From positions 2,914,001-2,978,000 of the forward strand of contig NC_014165.1 in NCBI RefSeq assembly GCF_000092645.1: a stretch of 64,000 bases of DNA. Direction: 5' to 3'. The notes beneath the pieces were generated by a model. That model was not told the DNA's origin, did no database searches, and saw only the letters and a program-made list of their open reading frames with translations. The position numbers and the translations under genes were made by a program. The DNA comes from Thermobispora bispora DSM 43833. GTDB taxonomy: Bacteria > Actinomycetota > Actinomycetes > Streptosporangiales > Streptosporangiaceae. Below, piece after piece: positions 42,623-50,559 of this stretch; position 1 is the first letter of the stretch, and each line of letters opens with the position of its first letter.

Positions 42623-43747
42623 GTGAAGTTCGGCGTTTTCTACGTGCTCGAATGCCCGGACCACGACTACCAGCGGGCGTACAAGGAGATGTTCGAGCAG
42701 ATCGAGTACGCGGAGAGCCTCGGCTTCGACGAGGTCTGGCTGGCCGAGCACCACGGCACCGACTACGGCACCATGCCCTCGCCGCAGGTCACCGCGGCCG
42801 CCATCGCCCAGCGCACCGAGCGGATGCGCATCGGCCTCGCGGCCAGCATCATCACGTTCGACTGGCCGGTCCGGGTCGCCGAGGACTACGCGATGATCGA
42901 CGTCATGTCCGGCGGCCGGCTCGACTTCGGCGTTGGCCGCGGCTACCAGCCCGCTGAGTTCCGCAACATGGGGAAGGGCGACAAGCAGGCGGTGAGCCGC
43001 GAGATCTTCAACGAGTCGCTGGAGATCATCCGCGGCCTGTGGACCAAGAGCCCGGGCGAGACCTTCTCCTACCACGGCAAGCACTTCACGCTCGAGGACG
43101 TCGACATCCGGCCCCATCCGGTGCAGAAGCCGCACCCGCCGATCTACATCGCGTCGATCAGCCCGGAGACGTTCAAGCTCGTCGCCGAGCAGGGCTACAA
43201 CATGCTCGTCACGCCGACGCTGATGACCCTGCCGGAGCTGAAGGAGTTCGTGGTCGACGCCAAGCGCCGGCTCATCGCGCAGGGGCGGGATCCACTCTCC
43301 CTCGACTTCCCGATGAACTGGCAGATCCACCTCGCCGAGTCCGACGAGGAGGCGCTCGCCAACACCGAGAAGGCCTTCGGCTGGTACTTCAAGACGGTCA
43401 TGGACCTGGTGCCGCAGGGCGCCAACGTGCCGAAGAGCTACGAGCGGTACGCCGAGCTGGCCAAGGCCGCGAAGGAGGCCGGCGGGCTCACCGTCGACGG
43501 CCTGCGCGAGGGCGGCATCGTCTACGTCGGCACCCCGGAGGGCCTGGTCGAGGAGATCAAGGCGCTGCACGATGAGATGGGCCTGCAGCACCTGATCTGC
43601 TGGATGCGGTTCGGCGGCCTGGAGCACGAGAAGGTGATGAACTCGCTCCGGCTGTTCGCCGAGCGGGTGATGCCGCACTTCAAGGACCTGGAGCCCGTGG
43701 TCCCGCGGGCCCTCCGCGACGAGGGCGTCGTGGCCGCGCGGCAGTGA
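42623..43747 (+). CDS. Luciferase-like flavin-dependent monooxygenase 2
   Basis: 374 residues from GTG 42623 behind AAAGGAG. Family blocks: YAESLGFDEVWLAEHH near 32, TAAAIAQRTERMRIGLAASIITFDWPVRVAEDYAMIDVMSGGRLDFGVGRGY near 55-108. It differs clearly from monooxygenase 1 (different length of loops and no alanine tail), so the two likely act on different substrates or form a heteromer as in bacterial luciferase and some diketocamphane systems. It is followed after 48 bases by the alpha/beta hydrolase gene. Confidence 0.92.
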   Translation: MKFGVFYVLECPDHDYQRAYKEMFEQIEYAESLGFDEVWLAEHHGTDYGTMPSPQVTAAAIAQRTERMRIGLAASIITFDWPVRVAEDYAMIDVMSGGRLDFGVGRGYQPAEFRNMGKGDKQAVSREIFNESLEIIRGLWTKSPGETFSYHGKHFTLEDVDIRPHPVQKPHPPIYIASISPETFKLVAEQGYNMLVTPTLMTLPELKEFVVDAKRRLIAQGRDPLSLDFPMNWQIHLAESDEEALANTEKAFGWYFKTVMDLVPQGANVPKSYERYAELAKAAKEAGGLTVDGLREGGIVYVGTPEGLVEEIKALHDEMGLQHLICWMRFGGLEHEKVMNSLRLFAERVMPHFKDLEPVVPRALRDEGVVAARQ

Positions 43748-43795
43748 CCGATTCATTCCCACAACCCGCTGGGTGGCCGGCAGAGGGGAGCCATC

Positions 43796-44605
43796 ATGGC
43801 CTACTTGGAAGTCGAGGACTCGCGGCGCATCTACTACGAGCACCACGCGGGGCCGGGGCGGCCGGTGGTCCTCGTCCACGGCTGGGGCGTGACCGGGCGG
43901 TGCTGGGACACCGTGCTGCCCGCGCTCCTCGCCAACGGCAACGAGGTCGTGGTGATCGACCAGCGTTGCTGCGGGCGCTCGGACAAGGACTTCGCCGACG
44001 TGAGCATCGACGCGCTCGGCTCCGACGTGGTCCGGGTGGTCGAGGCGCTCGGGCTGCGGAAACCGGTGCTCAACGGCTGGTCGCTGGGCGGCGCGGTCGT
44101 GGTCGACGCGGCCGCCAAGCTGGGGGCGAACCTCGGCGGGCTGGTGCTCACCGGCGGCGCCACCCCCCGCTACACGTCATGCGAGGACTGGCCGTACGGC
44201 GGGTCGCCCGCCGACCTGGAGGCGACGCTGGCCGCGATCGGCGGCAACCGGGCCGAGGTGCTCAAGGGCGTGGCCGGAGCGGTGTGCCACACGGACGTCG
44301 GCCAGGCGACGGTCGACTGGATGTGGCTGATGTTCCTGGAGGCGGGCCCGCGCGCGGATGAGTCGCTGCGCGACCTCGGCCGGGTCGACCAGCGCGAGAC
44401 CATCGCCACGCTCGACGTGCCGGTGCTGCTCCTCGCCGGCCGGCACGACACCTTCGTCCCGTTCGACGCGATCAAGACGTCGGCCGGGATGTTCCCCAAG
44501 GCGCGGCTCGTCGCGTTCGAGGAGACCGGCCACGCCCCCTTCCTGGAGGAGGGCGAGAAGTACCGGAGTGAGCTGCTCGCCTTCCTCAACGGACTGGACG
44601 GCTGA
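43796..44605 (+). CDS. Alpha/beta hydrolase (lactonase/esterase-like)
   Basis: 269 residues. The oxyanion HGWG is near residue 29, the nucleophile elbow is NGWSLGGAV (Ser near 96), the acid is Asp in LLAGRHDTFVPFDA near 218 and the histidine is in FEETGHAPFLEEG near 246, so the triad is complete. The core resembles haloperoxidase-like and meta-cleavage-type hydrolases. In context it could open the lactone produced by a Baeyer-Villiger-type monooxygenase. GGGAG lies upstream at normal spacing. Confidence 0.92.
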   Translation: MAYLEVEDSRRIYYEHHAGPGRPVVLVHGWGVTGRCWDTVLPALLANGNEVVVIDQRCCGRSDKDFADVSIDALGSDVVRVVEALGLRKPVLNGWSLGGAVVVDAAAKLGANLGGLVLTGGATPRYTSCEDWPYGGSPADLEATLAAIGGNRAEVLKGVAGAVCHTDVGQATVDWMWLMFLEAGPRADESLRDLGRVDQRETIATLDVPVLLLAGRHDTFVPFDAIKTSAGMFPKARLVAFEETGHAPFLEEGEKYRSELLAFLNGLDG

Positions 44606-44704
44606 GCCCGCGTCCCGCCGTGCCGCCCCCGCGCCGGGTGGGCGGCACGGCGTCTCCTGGGCTTCGGCACGGTGTGCGGATTCGAAGGAAGGTGGTGCTC
44701 AGGC

Positions 44705-45469
44705 GTGGCGACGTGGGTGGTGACCGGGGCTTCGCGGGGGATCGGCCGGGCCGTGGCCGAGCGCGTGCTGCGGGACGGCGACCGGGTGGTCGCGCTCTCC
44801 CGCAAACCGGATCCGGAGGGCTGGCCGGCCGGGCACGCGGACCGCGTGCTCGCCCTGGCGGCCGACGTGACCGACCCCCGGTCGCTCGACGAGGCGGCGC
44901 GGGTGATCGAGGAGCGGTGCGGCCGGGTCGATGTGCTGGTCAACAACGCCGGGCTGCACCGCGGCGGGAAGGTCTCCCGGCTGCCGCGGGAGGACTGGGA
45001 CGCGGTGCTCGCGACCAACCTGACCGGCCCGCTCGAGGTCACCCGCCAGTTGCTCCCGCTGCTGGGCGAGGGCGCCAGCATCGTCAACGTCGGGGCCGTG
45101 GTGGGGCTGCGCGGTTTCCCGGGCGATGCGGCGTACGCCGCGTCCAAGGCCGGGCTGAGCGGCCTCACCCAGGTGCTCGCGGTGGAGCTCGCGCCCCGCG
45201 GGGTGCGCGCCAACCTGGTCATCCCCGGTCTCGTCGACACCGAGATGACCTCGCAGCTCTCGGCGCGCGCCCGGCAGCGCATCGTGGACGCGATCCCCCT
45301 GGGCCGGGCCGCCGCCGAGAGCGAGATCGCCGAGGTGATCTGCTGGGTCGCGCGCGCCACCTACATGACCGGTGCGATCGTGCCCGTGGACGGCGGGCTG
45401 CTCGCCACCTTCGGCGGGACCACGGCCCCGCGCGCGGGGGCCGGTACCGGGCCGTCCGGCGACCGTTGA
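44705..45469 (+). CDS. Short-chain dehydrogenase/reductase lacking the catalytic serine
   Basis: 254 residues from GTG 44705. The NAD(P) motif TGASRGIG is at 7-14, NNAG near 80, the structural Asn is Asn105 and the YxxxK pair is Tyr144/Lys148 (YAASK). The residue 13 before the tyrosine is Ala131 (NVGAVVG), where active SDRs have Ser (for example IGSVVG in FabG). The codon is GCC, so it is not a reading ambiguity. The C-terminal PGLVDTEM and VDGGLLATFGG blocks are normal. It might keep reduced activity, bind ligand only, or use another residue. It sits between the hydrolase and the SnoaL-like gene. Confidence 0.9.
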   Translation: MATWVVTGASRGIGRAVAERVLRDGDRVVALSRKPDPEGWPAGHADRVLALAADVTDPRSLDEAARVIEERCGRVDVLVNNAGLHRGGKVSRLPREDWDAVLATNLTGPLEVTRQLLPLLGEGASIVNVGAVVGLRGFPGDAAYAASKAGLSGLTQVLAVELAPRGVRANLVIPGLVDTEMTSQLSARARQRIVDAIPLGRAAAESEIAEVICWVARATYMTGAIVPVDGGLLATFGGTTAPRAGAGTGPSGDR

Positions 45470-45601
45470 GCCCGGCCGTGAATTCCGGGGGATCGTCCGC
45501 GCCATTCCGCCCCGCCATTCCATTCCGTACGGCCGGCATGTTCCTTCCGTACGGCCGGCGCGGGCGATCGGCCATTGATTCGGCGAAGTCGGGAGAAGAC
45601 C

Positions 45602-46081
45602 ATGTCCGCTGCGGAACTGACGATCGAACGGCGTCTCGACCGGATCGAAAGCCGGTTCGCGATCGGCGATCTGGTGTCGGATTACTGCCACGGCGTGGAT
45701 AAACGGGATCTCGACCGTTTCCTCGATATCTGGCACGAGGACGCGGTTTGGGAGATCGGCCCGCCGTTCGGGAATTTCGCCGGCAAGGCGGAGATCAAGC
45801 GCGCCCTCACCGACCTGATCTGGCCGGCGTGGCGGGAGACGCACCACTGGACCACCAACCTCGTGGTGCGCTTCCTCGACGACGACCACGCCGAGGGGGT
45901 GTGCGACGTCAACTGCACCGGGGCGGCCGACCCGCAGGACGTGATGCAGATCGTGGCGGCCACGTACACCGACCGGTATGAGCGCCGGGACGGGCGGTGG
46001 GGGATCGCCAGGCGCCACGTTGAGATGTTCTACTTCAGCCAGGTTCCGGGCGTCGATCTCGTCCCGCCCACGTACGGCTGA
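45602..46081 (+). CDS. SnoaL-like (NTF2-fold) protein
   Basis: 159 residues from ATG 45602 behind GGGAGAAG. The alpha+beta barrel is seen in RFAIGDLVSDYCHGVDKRDLDRFLDIWHEDAVWEIG at about 20-55 and RYERRDGRWGIARRHVEMFYF near 123-144. The family includes dehydratases, ring-opening hydrolases and steroid isomerases, as well as aromatic dioxygenase small-subunit relatives. The His and Asp pair in YCHGVDKRDLD fits the dehydratase-like subgroup. The substrate is unknown; the context suggests the same catabolic pathway. Confidence 0.85.
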   Translation: MSAAELTIERRLDRIESRFAIGDLVSDYCHGVDKRDLDRFLDIWHEDAVWEIGPPFGNFAGKAEIKRALTDLIWPAWRETHHWTTNLVVRFLDDDHAEGVCDVNCTGAADPQDVMQIVAATYTDRYERRDGRWGIARRHVEMFYFSQVPGVDLVPPTYG

Positions 46082-46438
46082 CGCGCCGGGGCGGCCTGCC
46101 GCTCCGGCCACCGGATGAGCGCGGGCCGCCCGTGGCCGGGCCCCGGTCCGCGGGCGCTCCGCGCCGGTCGGCATCCGGCCCAGGCCGGGAGGAGCGCCTC
46201 CGCGGCGGCCTGCCCGGAGCGCGGTTCCGGCCCCGGTACGGCCCGCCGCATCGGCCGGGGCCGGACACCGCCGTGCCGCCGGCGCGGCATCCGGGGTTCC
46301 ACCTCGCCCTCCCCCTCCACCGGAAGCCGCGCTCTCTCCCCCGCCGGGAGCGGCGCTCGCCTCCTTCGCCGTAGCCGCGAGACCGGCAGGGGAAAGAGTT
46401 ACGTTCGAGTTGGGAGGCTCCTTACCGAGGAGGGGGAG
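46082..46438. other. Spacer without a recognised gene
   Basis: Extremely GC-rich in its first 280 bases; the last 60 are less so and end in a strong purine-rich ribosome site (GAGGAGGGGGAG) for the next gene. Nothing else is seen. Confidence 0.45.
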
Positions 46439-47047
46439 ATGATCGATATTCGCGACGCTTACCGGCGGGCGTTGCACGATTTCGGCGAACGGCTCCACCT
46501 CGTACGGGATGATCAGTGGGAGCTCCCCACCCCCTGCGTCGACTGGGACGTGCGGGAGCTGGTGAACCACCTGGTGAACGAGAACCTGCTCGCGCCCGAG
46601 CTGCTGGCGGGCCGGCGGATCACCGACATCGCCGGGATGTACGAGGAGGACGTGCTCGGCGATGACCCGATCAAGGCGTTCGAGGTGTCGGCGCAGAACG
46701 CGGTCGAGGCGGTCTACGCGGAGGGCGCGCTCACCAGGGTCGCCCACCTCCCCTTCGGCGACGTGCCGGGCAGGGAGTACATCAGCGAATTATTCGCGGA
46801 CGCGCTGATCCACACCTGGGATCTCGCCCACGCGATCGGGGCCTCCGAACGGCTCGATCCCGAGCTCGTGGCGTCCTGCGCGGAGTGGTTCGAGCGGACG
46901 CGGGAGGACTACCAGGAGACGGGACTGATCGCGGAGCCCGTGAACGTGCCCGAGGACGCCGACCAGCAGACCCGCCTTCTCGCCGCCTGGGGCAGGGTGC
47001 CGGCGCCACGGTCCGGAACCGCGGCGCGGCGGCGGGCGCCGCGCTGA
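46439..47047 (+). CDS. Mycothiol-dependent maleylpyruvate-isomerase-family protein
   Basis: 202 residues from ATG 46439. It matches the TIGR03086-type branch of the mycothiol-binding (DinB-like) fold: WELPTPCVDWDVRELVNHLVNENL near residue 28 with the His of the metal site, FADALIHTWDLAHAIG near 119 with the Asp/His pair, and the C-terminal DQQTRLLAAWGR. Members transfer or use mycothiol in detoxification and aromatic catabolism; the reaction here is unknown. It is the last gene of the catabolic series and has its own strong ribosome site. Confidence 0.85.
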   Translation: MIDIRDAYRRALHDFGERLHLVRDDQWELPTPCVDWDVRELVNHLVNENLLAPELLAGRRITDIAGMYEEDVLGDDPIKAFEVSAQNAVEAVYAEGALTRVAHLPFGDVPGREYISELFADALIHTWDLAHAIGASERLDPELVASCAEWFERTREDYQETGLIAEPVNVPEDADQQTRLLAAWGRVPAPRSGTAARRRAPR

Positions 47048-47120
47048 TCTCCGGGCGGACGGGCTCCCGCGGAAGCCGCCCGGTCTCCCGGCGGTGCGGT
47101 GCGCGGCGCACCCCGCGGCG

Positions 47121-47198
47121 TCATCGATAGGTCGGGCGCTTCCCGTGGTTCGCCCGCTTCTTCTTCCGCGCCCTCGCCTTCCGCGCTCGCTTCGCCAT
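47121..47198 (-). CDS. Ribosomal protein bL37-like 25-residue peptide
   Basis: The frame from ATG 47198 to TGA 47121 encodes MAKRARKARARKKKRANHGK followed by RPTYR. The MAK-R-x-R-K start and the ANHGKRP end are those of bL37, a 24-25-residue actinobacterial large-subunit protein first seen in mycobacterial ribosome structures. A GAGAGG ribosome site lies nine bases upstream. The peptide is almost half Lys/Arg, fitting rRNA binding. It is too short to be found by ordinary ORF calling, but the motif is specific. It sits alone between a plus-strand catabolic gene and a plus-strand secreted protein gene. Confidence 0.88.
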   Translation of the reverse strand: MAKRARKARARKKKRANHGKRPTYR

Positions 47199-47754
47199 GG
47201 CGCACGACCTCTCTGCCGGGCTGTTCGTCGGACGCTTCCACTGTCCCTCCGTGCCTCTTGCCCGGCAAGAGGGATTCGTACGCGCAACCGGATCCGCTCC
47301 TCATGGGCACCGCCCCGGTGCCCATGACGCCGGGCCACCCCCGCGGCCCGGCGTCCATCACCAGGTCACCCCGGCGTTACCGGGTCACCCCGGGCCTGGC
47401 GTCCCACCACCCCGTCACCCTGGTGTCCATCACCGGGTCACCCGCCCGGGGGCTCTCCCCGGGTCGCCCGCCGTCCTGGGCATCCCACGCCCGGATCCCG
47501 GCCCGCACCGCACCGCCCGCCCGGCACCCCGGCTCGCCGGCGGCCGGCCGGGCCCTGCCACGTCCGCCGCGGCCGTACGGCGAGCGCCGGTCGCCCGGGA
47601 GATCCAAATGCCCGGAGAGATTCCAGATAACAGATTGATCTCCGGTTGATTGCTGTTCGGACTGGCGACGCGTCATGCACCTCATTACCATCATTCGCAC
47701 CAACCGCCACAGCCGGCACGGGCCGCGGTATGCCGGCGGGCTGTGCGCGGGTTG
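47199..47754. other. Spacer without a recognised gene
   Basis: No protein is seen. The stretch 47300-47470 contains several copies of CACC-C-GG-GTCAC-like words (for example GGGTCACCC at 47424-47432) that give a loose repeat pattern. Confidence 0.4.
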
Positions 47755-48777
47755 ATGCGCGTGTGCGCGATACGCCGCGAAACGCACTCCCCACGCGCGA
47801 AACCAGCCCGGTCGGACGGAGAGGAGTGGGCCCTGTCCCGCGCGTTCCCCCTGCTCGTCGGTGCTCTCGCTCTGGCGCTCCTGCCCGCTACGGCCGCCAC
47901 CGCCGCCCCAGCCGAGCCCAAGCCGAGCGTCAAGGAGCTCAAACGGCAGCTCGACGAGCTGGAGAGCCGGCTCGACCGGCTCATCGCCGACTACAACGCC
48001 AAACGCGTCGAGCTCGCCAAGGCCAAGGAGGCGGAGAAGGCCGCCAAGAAGCGGCTCGAGAAGGCGAAGGCCGAGTACGAGGCGGTCCGGCGGACGCTGC
48101 GGGACATCGCCATGATCCGCTACCAGACGAGCTTCGGGTCGCCGATCCCCGCGCCGGATCCCGACGATGCGGCGCTCACCCAGAACCTGGTGGCCGAGCA
48201 GGCGGCGAGGCTGCAGCGCTTCGCCGAGGTCCGCGAGGAGCGGCGCCGGGCGGCGGCCGAGGCCAAGGCGCTCCGGGAGCGCGTGGCCGATCAGACGAAG
48301 GCCGTGGCCGGCCGGCGCACCGAGGCCGAGAAGCTGATCCGCGAGATCAAGGAGAAGATGGACAAGCTCGTCCCGGTGGCGCCGGGCCGGCGCCCGGGAG
48401 GCTGGGCGCACGAGCTGCCGAGCGGGCCGGACAACATCACCCCGCGCACCCGGTTGATGCGTACGGAGATCCTCAAACGGTTCGACCTGCGGTACCCGGT
48501 CGGCTGCTACCGCCACGACACCATGGGCGAGCACCCGCTCGGCCGCGCCTGTGACTTCATGCTCAGCTCGGGCGGTGCGATGCCGACCCCCGAGATGCAG
48601 CGGCTCGGCGACGAGATCGCGGAGTGGGCCATCAAGAACGGCCGGAAGCTCGGCGTCAAGTACGTGATCTGGAAGCAGCGGATCTACCACATGGCCCGGC
48701 CCGGGTGGCGGCTCATGGCCGACCGCGGCGGGATCACCGCCAACCACTACGACCACGTGCACATCTCGATGTACTAG
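47755..48777 (+). CDS. Secreted coiled-coil protein with VldE/M15-like C-terminal domain
   Basis: About 341 residues from ATG 47755; the true start may be closer to 47833, where a GGAGAGGAG site precedes the hydrophobic segment FPLLVGALALALLPATA. This is a signal peptide with a cleavage site after ATAATA. Next comes a coiled coil of about 150 residues rich in K/E/A/L heptads, like NlpC/P60-associated proteins. The last 110 residues (MRTEILKRFDLRYPVGCYR, then HPLGRACDFML, AIKNGRKLGVKYVIWKQRIY and HYDHVHISMY) have the D-x-x-x and H-x-H arrangement of an M15-like/ARB_07466-type domain found in actinobacterial cell-wall proteins. It probably acts outside the membrane on peptidoglycan. Confidence 0.75.
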   Translation: MRVCAIRRETHSPRAKPARSDGEEWALSRAFPLLVGALALALLPATAATAAPAEPKPSVKELKRQLDELESRLDRLIADYNAKRVELAKAKEAEKAAKKRLEKAKAEYEAVRRTLRDIAMIRYQTSFGSPIPAPDPDDAALTQNLVAEQAARLQRFAEVREERRRAAAEAKALRERVADQTKAVAGRRTEAEKLIREIKEKMDKLVPVAPGRRPGGWAHELPSGPDNITPRTRLMRTEILKRFDLRYPVGCYRHDTMGEHPLGRACDFMLSSGGAMPTPEMQRLGDEIAEWAIKNGRKLGVKYVIWKQRIYHMARPGWRLMADRGGITANHYDHVHISMY

Positions 48778-49045
48778 GCCCGGTGCTCTTCGCCGGGCCG
48801 GGGCCGCCCGGCGCTTCGCGCGTTCCGGCTCCGCGGCGCCTCCGCGGACACCGCCTGCCGGCGAAACCGCTCTGGCCCGCCGTCGCGCCGGTCATCGGGA
48901 ACGAAACCCGGAAGACTCCCGGGGGGGAGCGCACCGCCGCCACCACGGCGGCGCCCGGCCCGCTCGTCCGCGGCCGGGCCGGACCGCCATGGCCCGGCCG
49001 GATCCGCCGGGCTCCCGGGCGCCGTCACACAGGGGGCGAGCGCGC

Positions 49046-50350
49046 CTAGCCGAGGATCCGGACCGGGTTCACCAGGTCGACGTAGATGAGCAGGCCGCCC
49101 ATGATGAGCAGCAGCAAGGCCATCACGTAGGTGAGCGGGAGGGCCTTGGCGACGTCCACGTACCCCGGTGTGGGCCTGCGCAGCAGCCGGGCGATGCCCC
49201 GCTTGATGGCCTCCCAGATCGCCCCGGCGATGTGGCCGCCGTCGAGCGGGAGCAGCGGGATGAGGTTGAACATGCCCACCGCGAGGTTGAGCCCGGCGAG
49301 CAGGTTGATGAACACGACGATCTTGTTCTCGAGGGGGATCTCGGACGAGGCGATCTCACCGCCGATCCGGCCCGCGCCGACGATCCCGATGGGCCCGTTG
49401 GGGTCACGCCGCTCCCCGGAGAACGCGGCGTGCCAGACGCCCACCATCTTCTCCGGGATGCCGACGATCGCGGTCGCGGTGCGGGTGGTGAGCTCCCACA
49501 TCTGATTGAGCACGTACCCCGGCCCCTGCCGCTCGATCACCACGGTGGGCGTCACCCCGAGGAAGCCCACGTTCTTCTCGATCTTGTCCGGGTCGTCGAG
49601 CGAGGGGCGGTTCTGCGCGATCAGGTCGACGGTGAGGGTCATCCGCTCGCCGTCGCGGACGATGCCGATGGTGGTCCGGCCCGCGCCATGGGCGCGGATC
49701 AGCCGGGTCGCCTCCTCCCAGGACTCGACCTCGACCCCTCCGACGGCCACGATCCGGTCCCCGGGACGGATGCCCGCCTTGGCGGCCGGGGTCAGCGGGT
49801 CGTCGGGCCGGCAGTCCCGCTTGCCCGCCTCCGCGGTCGGGATGACGCACTTCGACACCGAGGACACGGTCGGCTTGAGCACCTGGACGCCGAACCCCAT
49901 GGCGACGACGCAGAAGAGCACGAAGGCGAGCACGAAGTTCATCGCCGGCCCGCCGGTCATGATGATCAGCTTCTGCCACCAGGGTTTGCGGTAGAACACC
50001 CGGTTCTCGTCGCCCGGCCTGATCTCCTCGGAGGCGGCCGCCCGGGCCGATTCGATCAGCCCCTGCCAGGGGCCGGTCGAGACGCGCCTGAGCTTGTTCG
50101 GGTCGTCGGAGGGCCGCGGGGGCAGCATGCCGACGAGCCGTACGTAGCCCCCGAGCGGGATCCACTTGATGCCGTACTCGGTCTCGCCACGCCGGCGCGA
50201 CCACAGCGTCGGCCCGAACCCGACCATGTACTGGGTGACCCGAACGTTGAACAGCTTGGCCGGAAGCAGGTGGCCGATCTCGTGCAGGGCGATGGAGACC
50301 AGCAACCCGACGAAGAGGATCACGAACCCGGCCACGAAGAGCCAGCTCAT
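49046..50350 (-). CDS. Site-2 protease (RIP zinc metalloprotease)
   Basis: 434 residues. The HExxH motif is His23-Glu-Ile-Gly-His27 in the first membrane segment, a PDZ domain lies at about 160-250 (GIRPGDRIVAVGGVEVESW), and the third ligand is in MFNLIPLLPLDGGHIAG near 375, followed by the last membrane helix (LPLTYVMALLLLIMGGLLIYV). RseP/Rip1-type enzymes cut membrane anti-sigma factors and other single-pass proteins. In many actinobacteria the gene lies between dxr and ispG; here neither is adjacent. Confidence 0.95.
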   Translation of the reverse strand: MSWLFVAGFVILFVGLLVSIALHEIGHLLPAKLFNVRVTQYMVGFGPTLWSRRRGETEYGIKWIPLGGYVRLVGMLPPRPSDDPNKLRRVSTGPWQGLIESARAAASEEIRPGDENRVFYRKPWWQKLIIMTGGPAMNFVLAFVLFCVVAMGFGVQVLKPTVSSVSKCVIPTAEAGKRDCRPDDPLTPAAKAGIRPGDRIVAVGGVEVESWEEATRLIRAHGAGRTTIGIVRDGERMTLTVDLIAQNRPSLDDPDKIEKNVGFLGVTPTVVIERQGPGYVLNQMWELTTRTATAIVGIPEKMVGVWHAAFSGERRDPNGPIGIVGAGRIGGEIASSEIPLENKIVVFINLLAGLNLAVGMFNLIPLLPLDGGHIAGAIWEAIKRGIARLLRRPTPGYVDVAKALPLTYVMALLLLIMGGLLIYVDLVNPVRILG

Positions 50351-50559
50351 GAGCGCGTCCCTCCGGGTCGGACCAGGTGGTATGCCGAACGTCGCACCCT
50401 TCGAGCGTAGCCGACCGCGCTCCGCGTGATCCGTGGCCGGAACCGGCGGGCGGGCCGTACGGCCCGGCGCTCACGCCGCGCGATCCCCGGCCCCGGCGGG
50501 CTTCCCGGGAGCGCGCGATCACGGCTCCCGCGGCGGTGGACGCCGGATGAGCGCCCCGG

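Noticed and set aside
47300-47470. Possible CRISPR-like spaced repeats
   Set aside because: The CACC/GGGTCAC words vary in length and spacing, with no constant repeat-spacer pattern.
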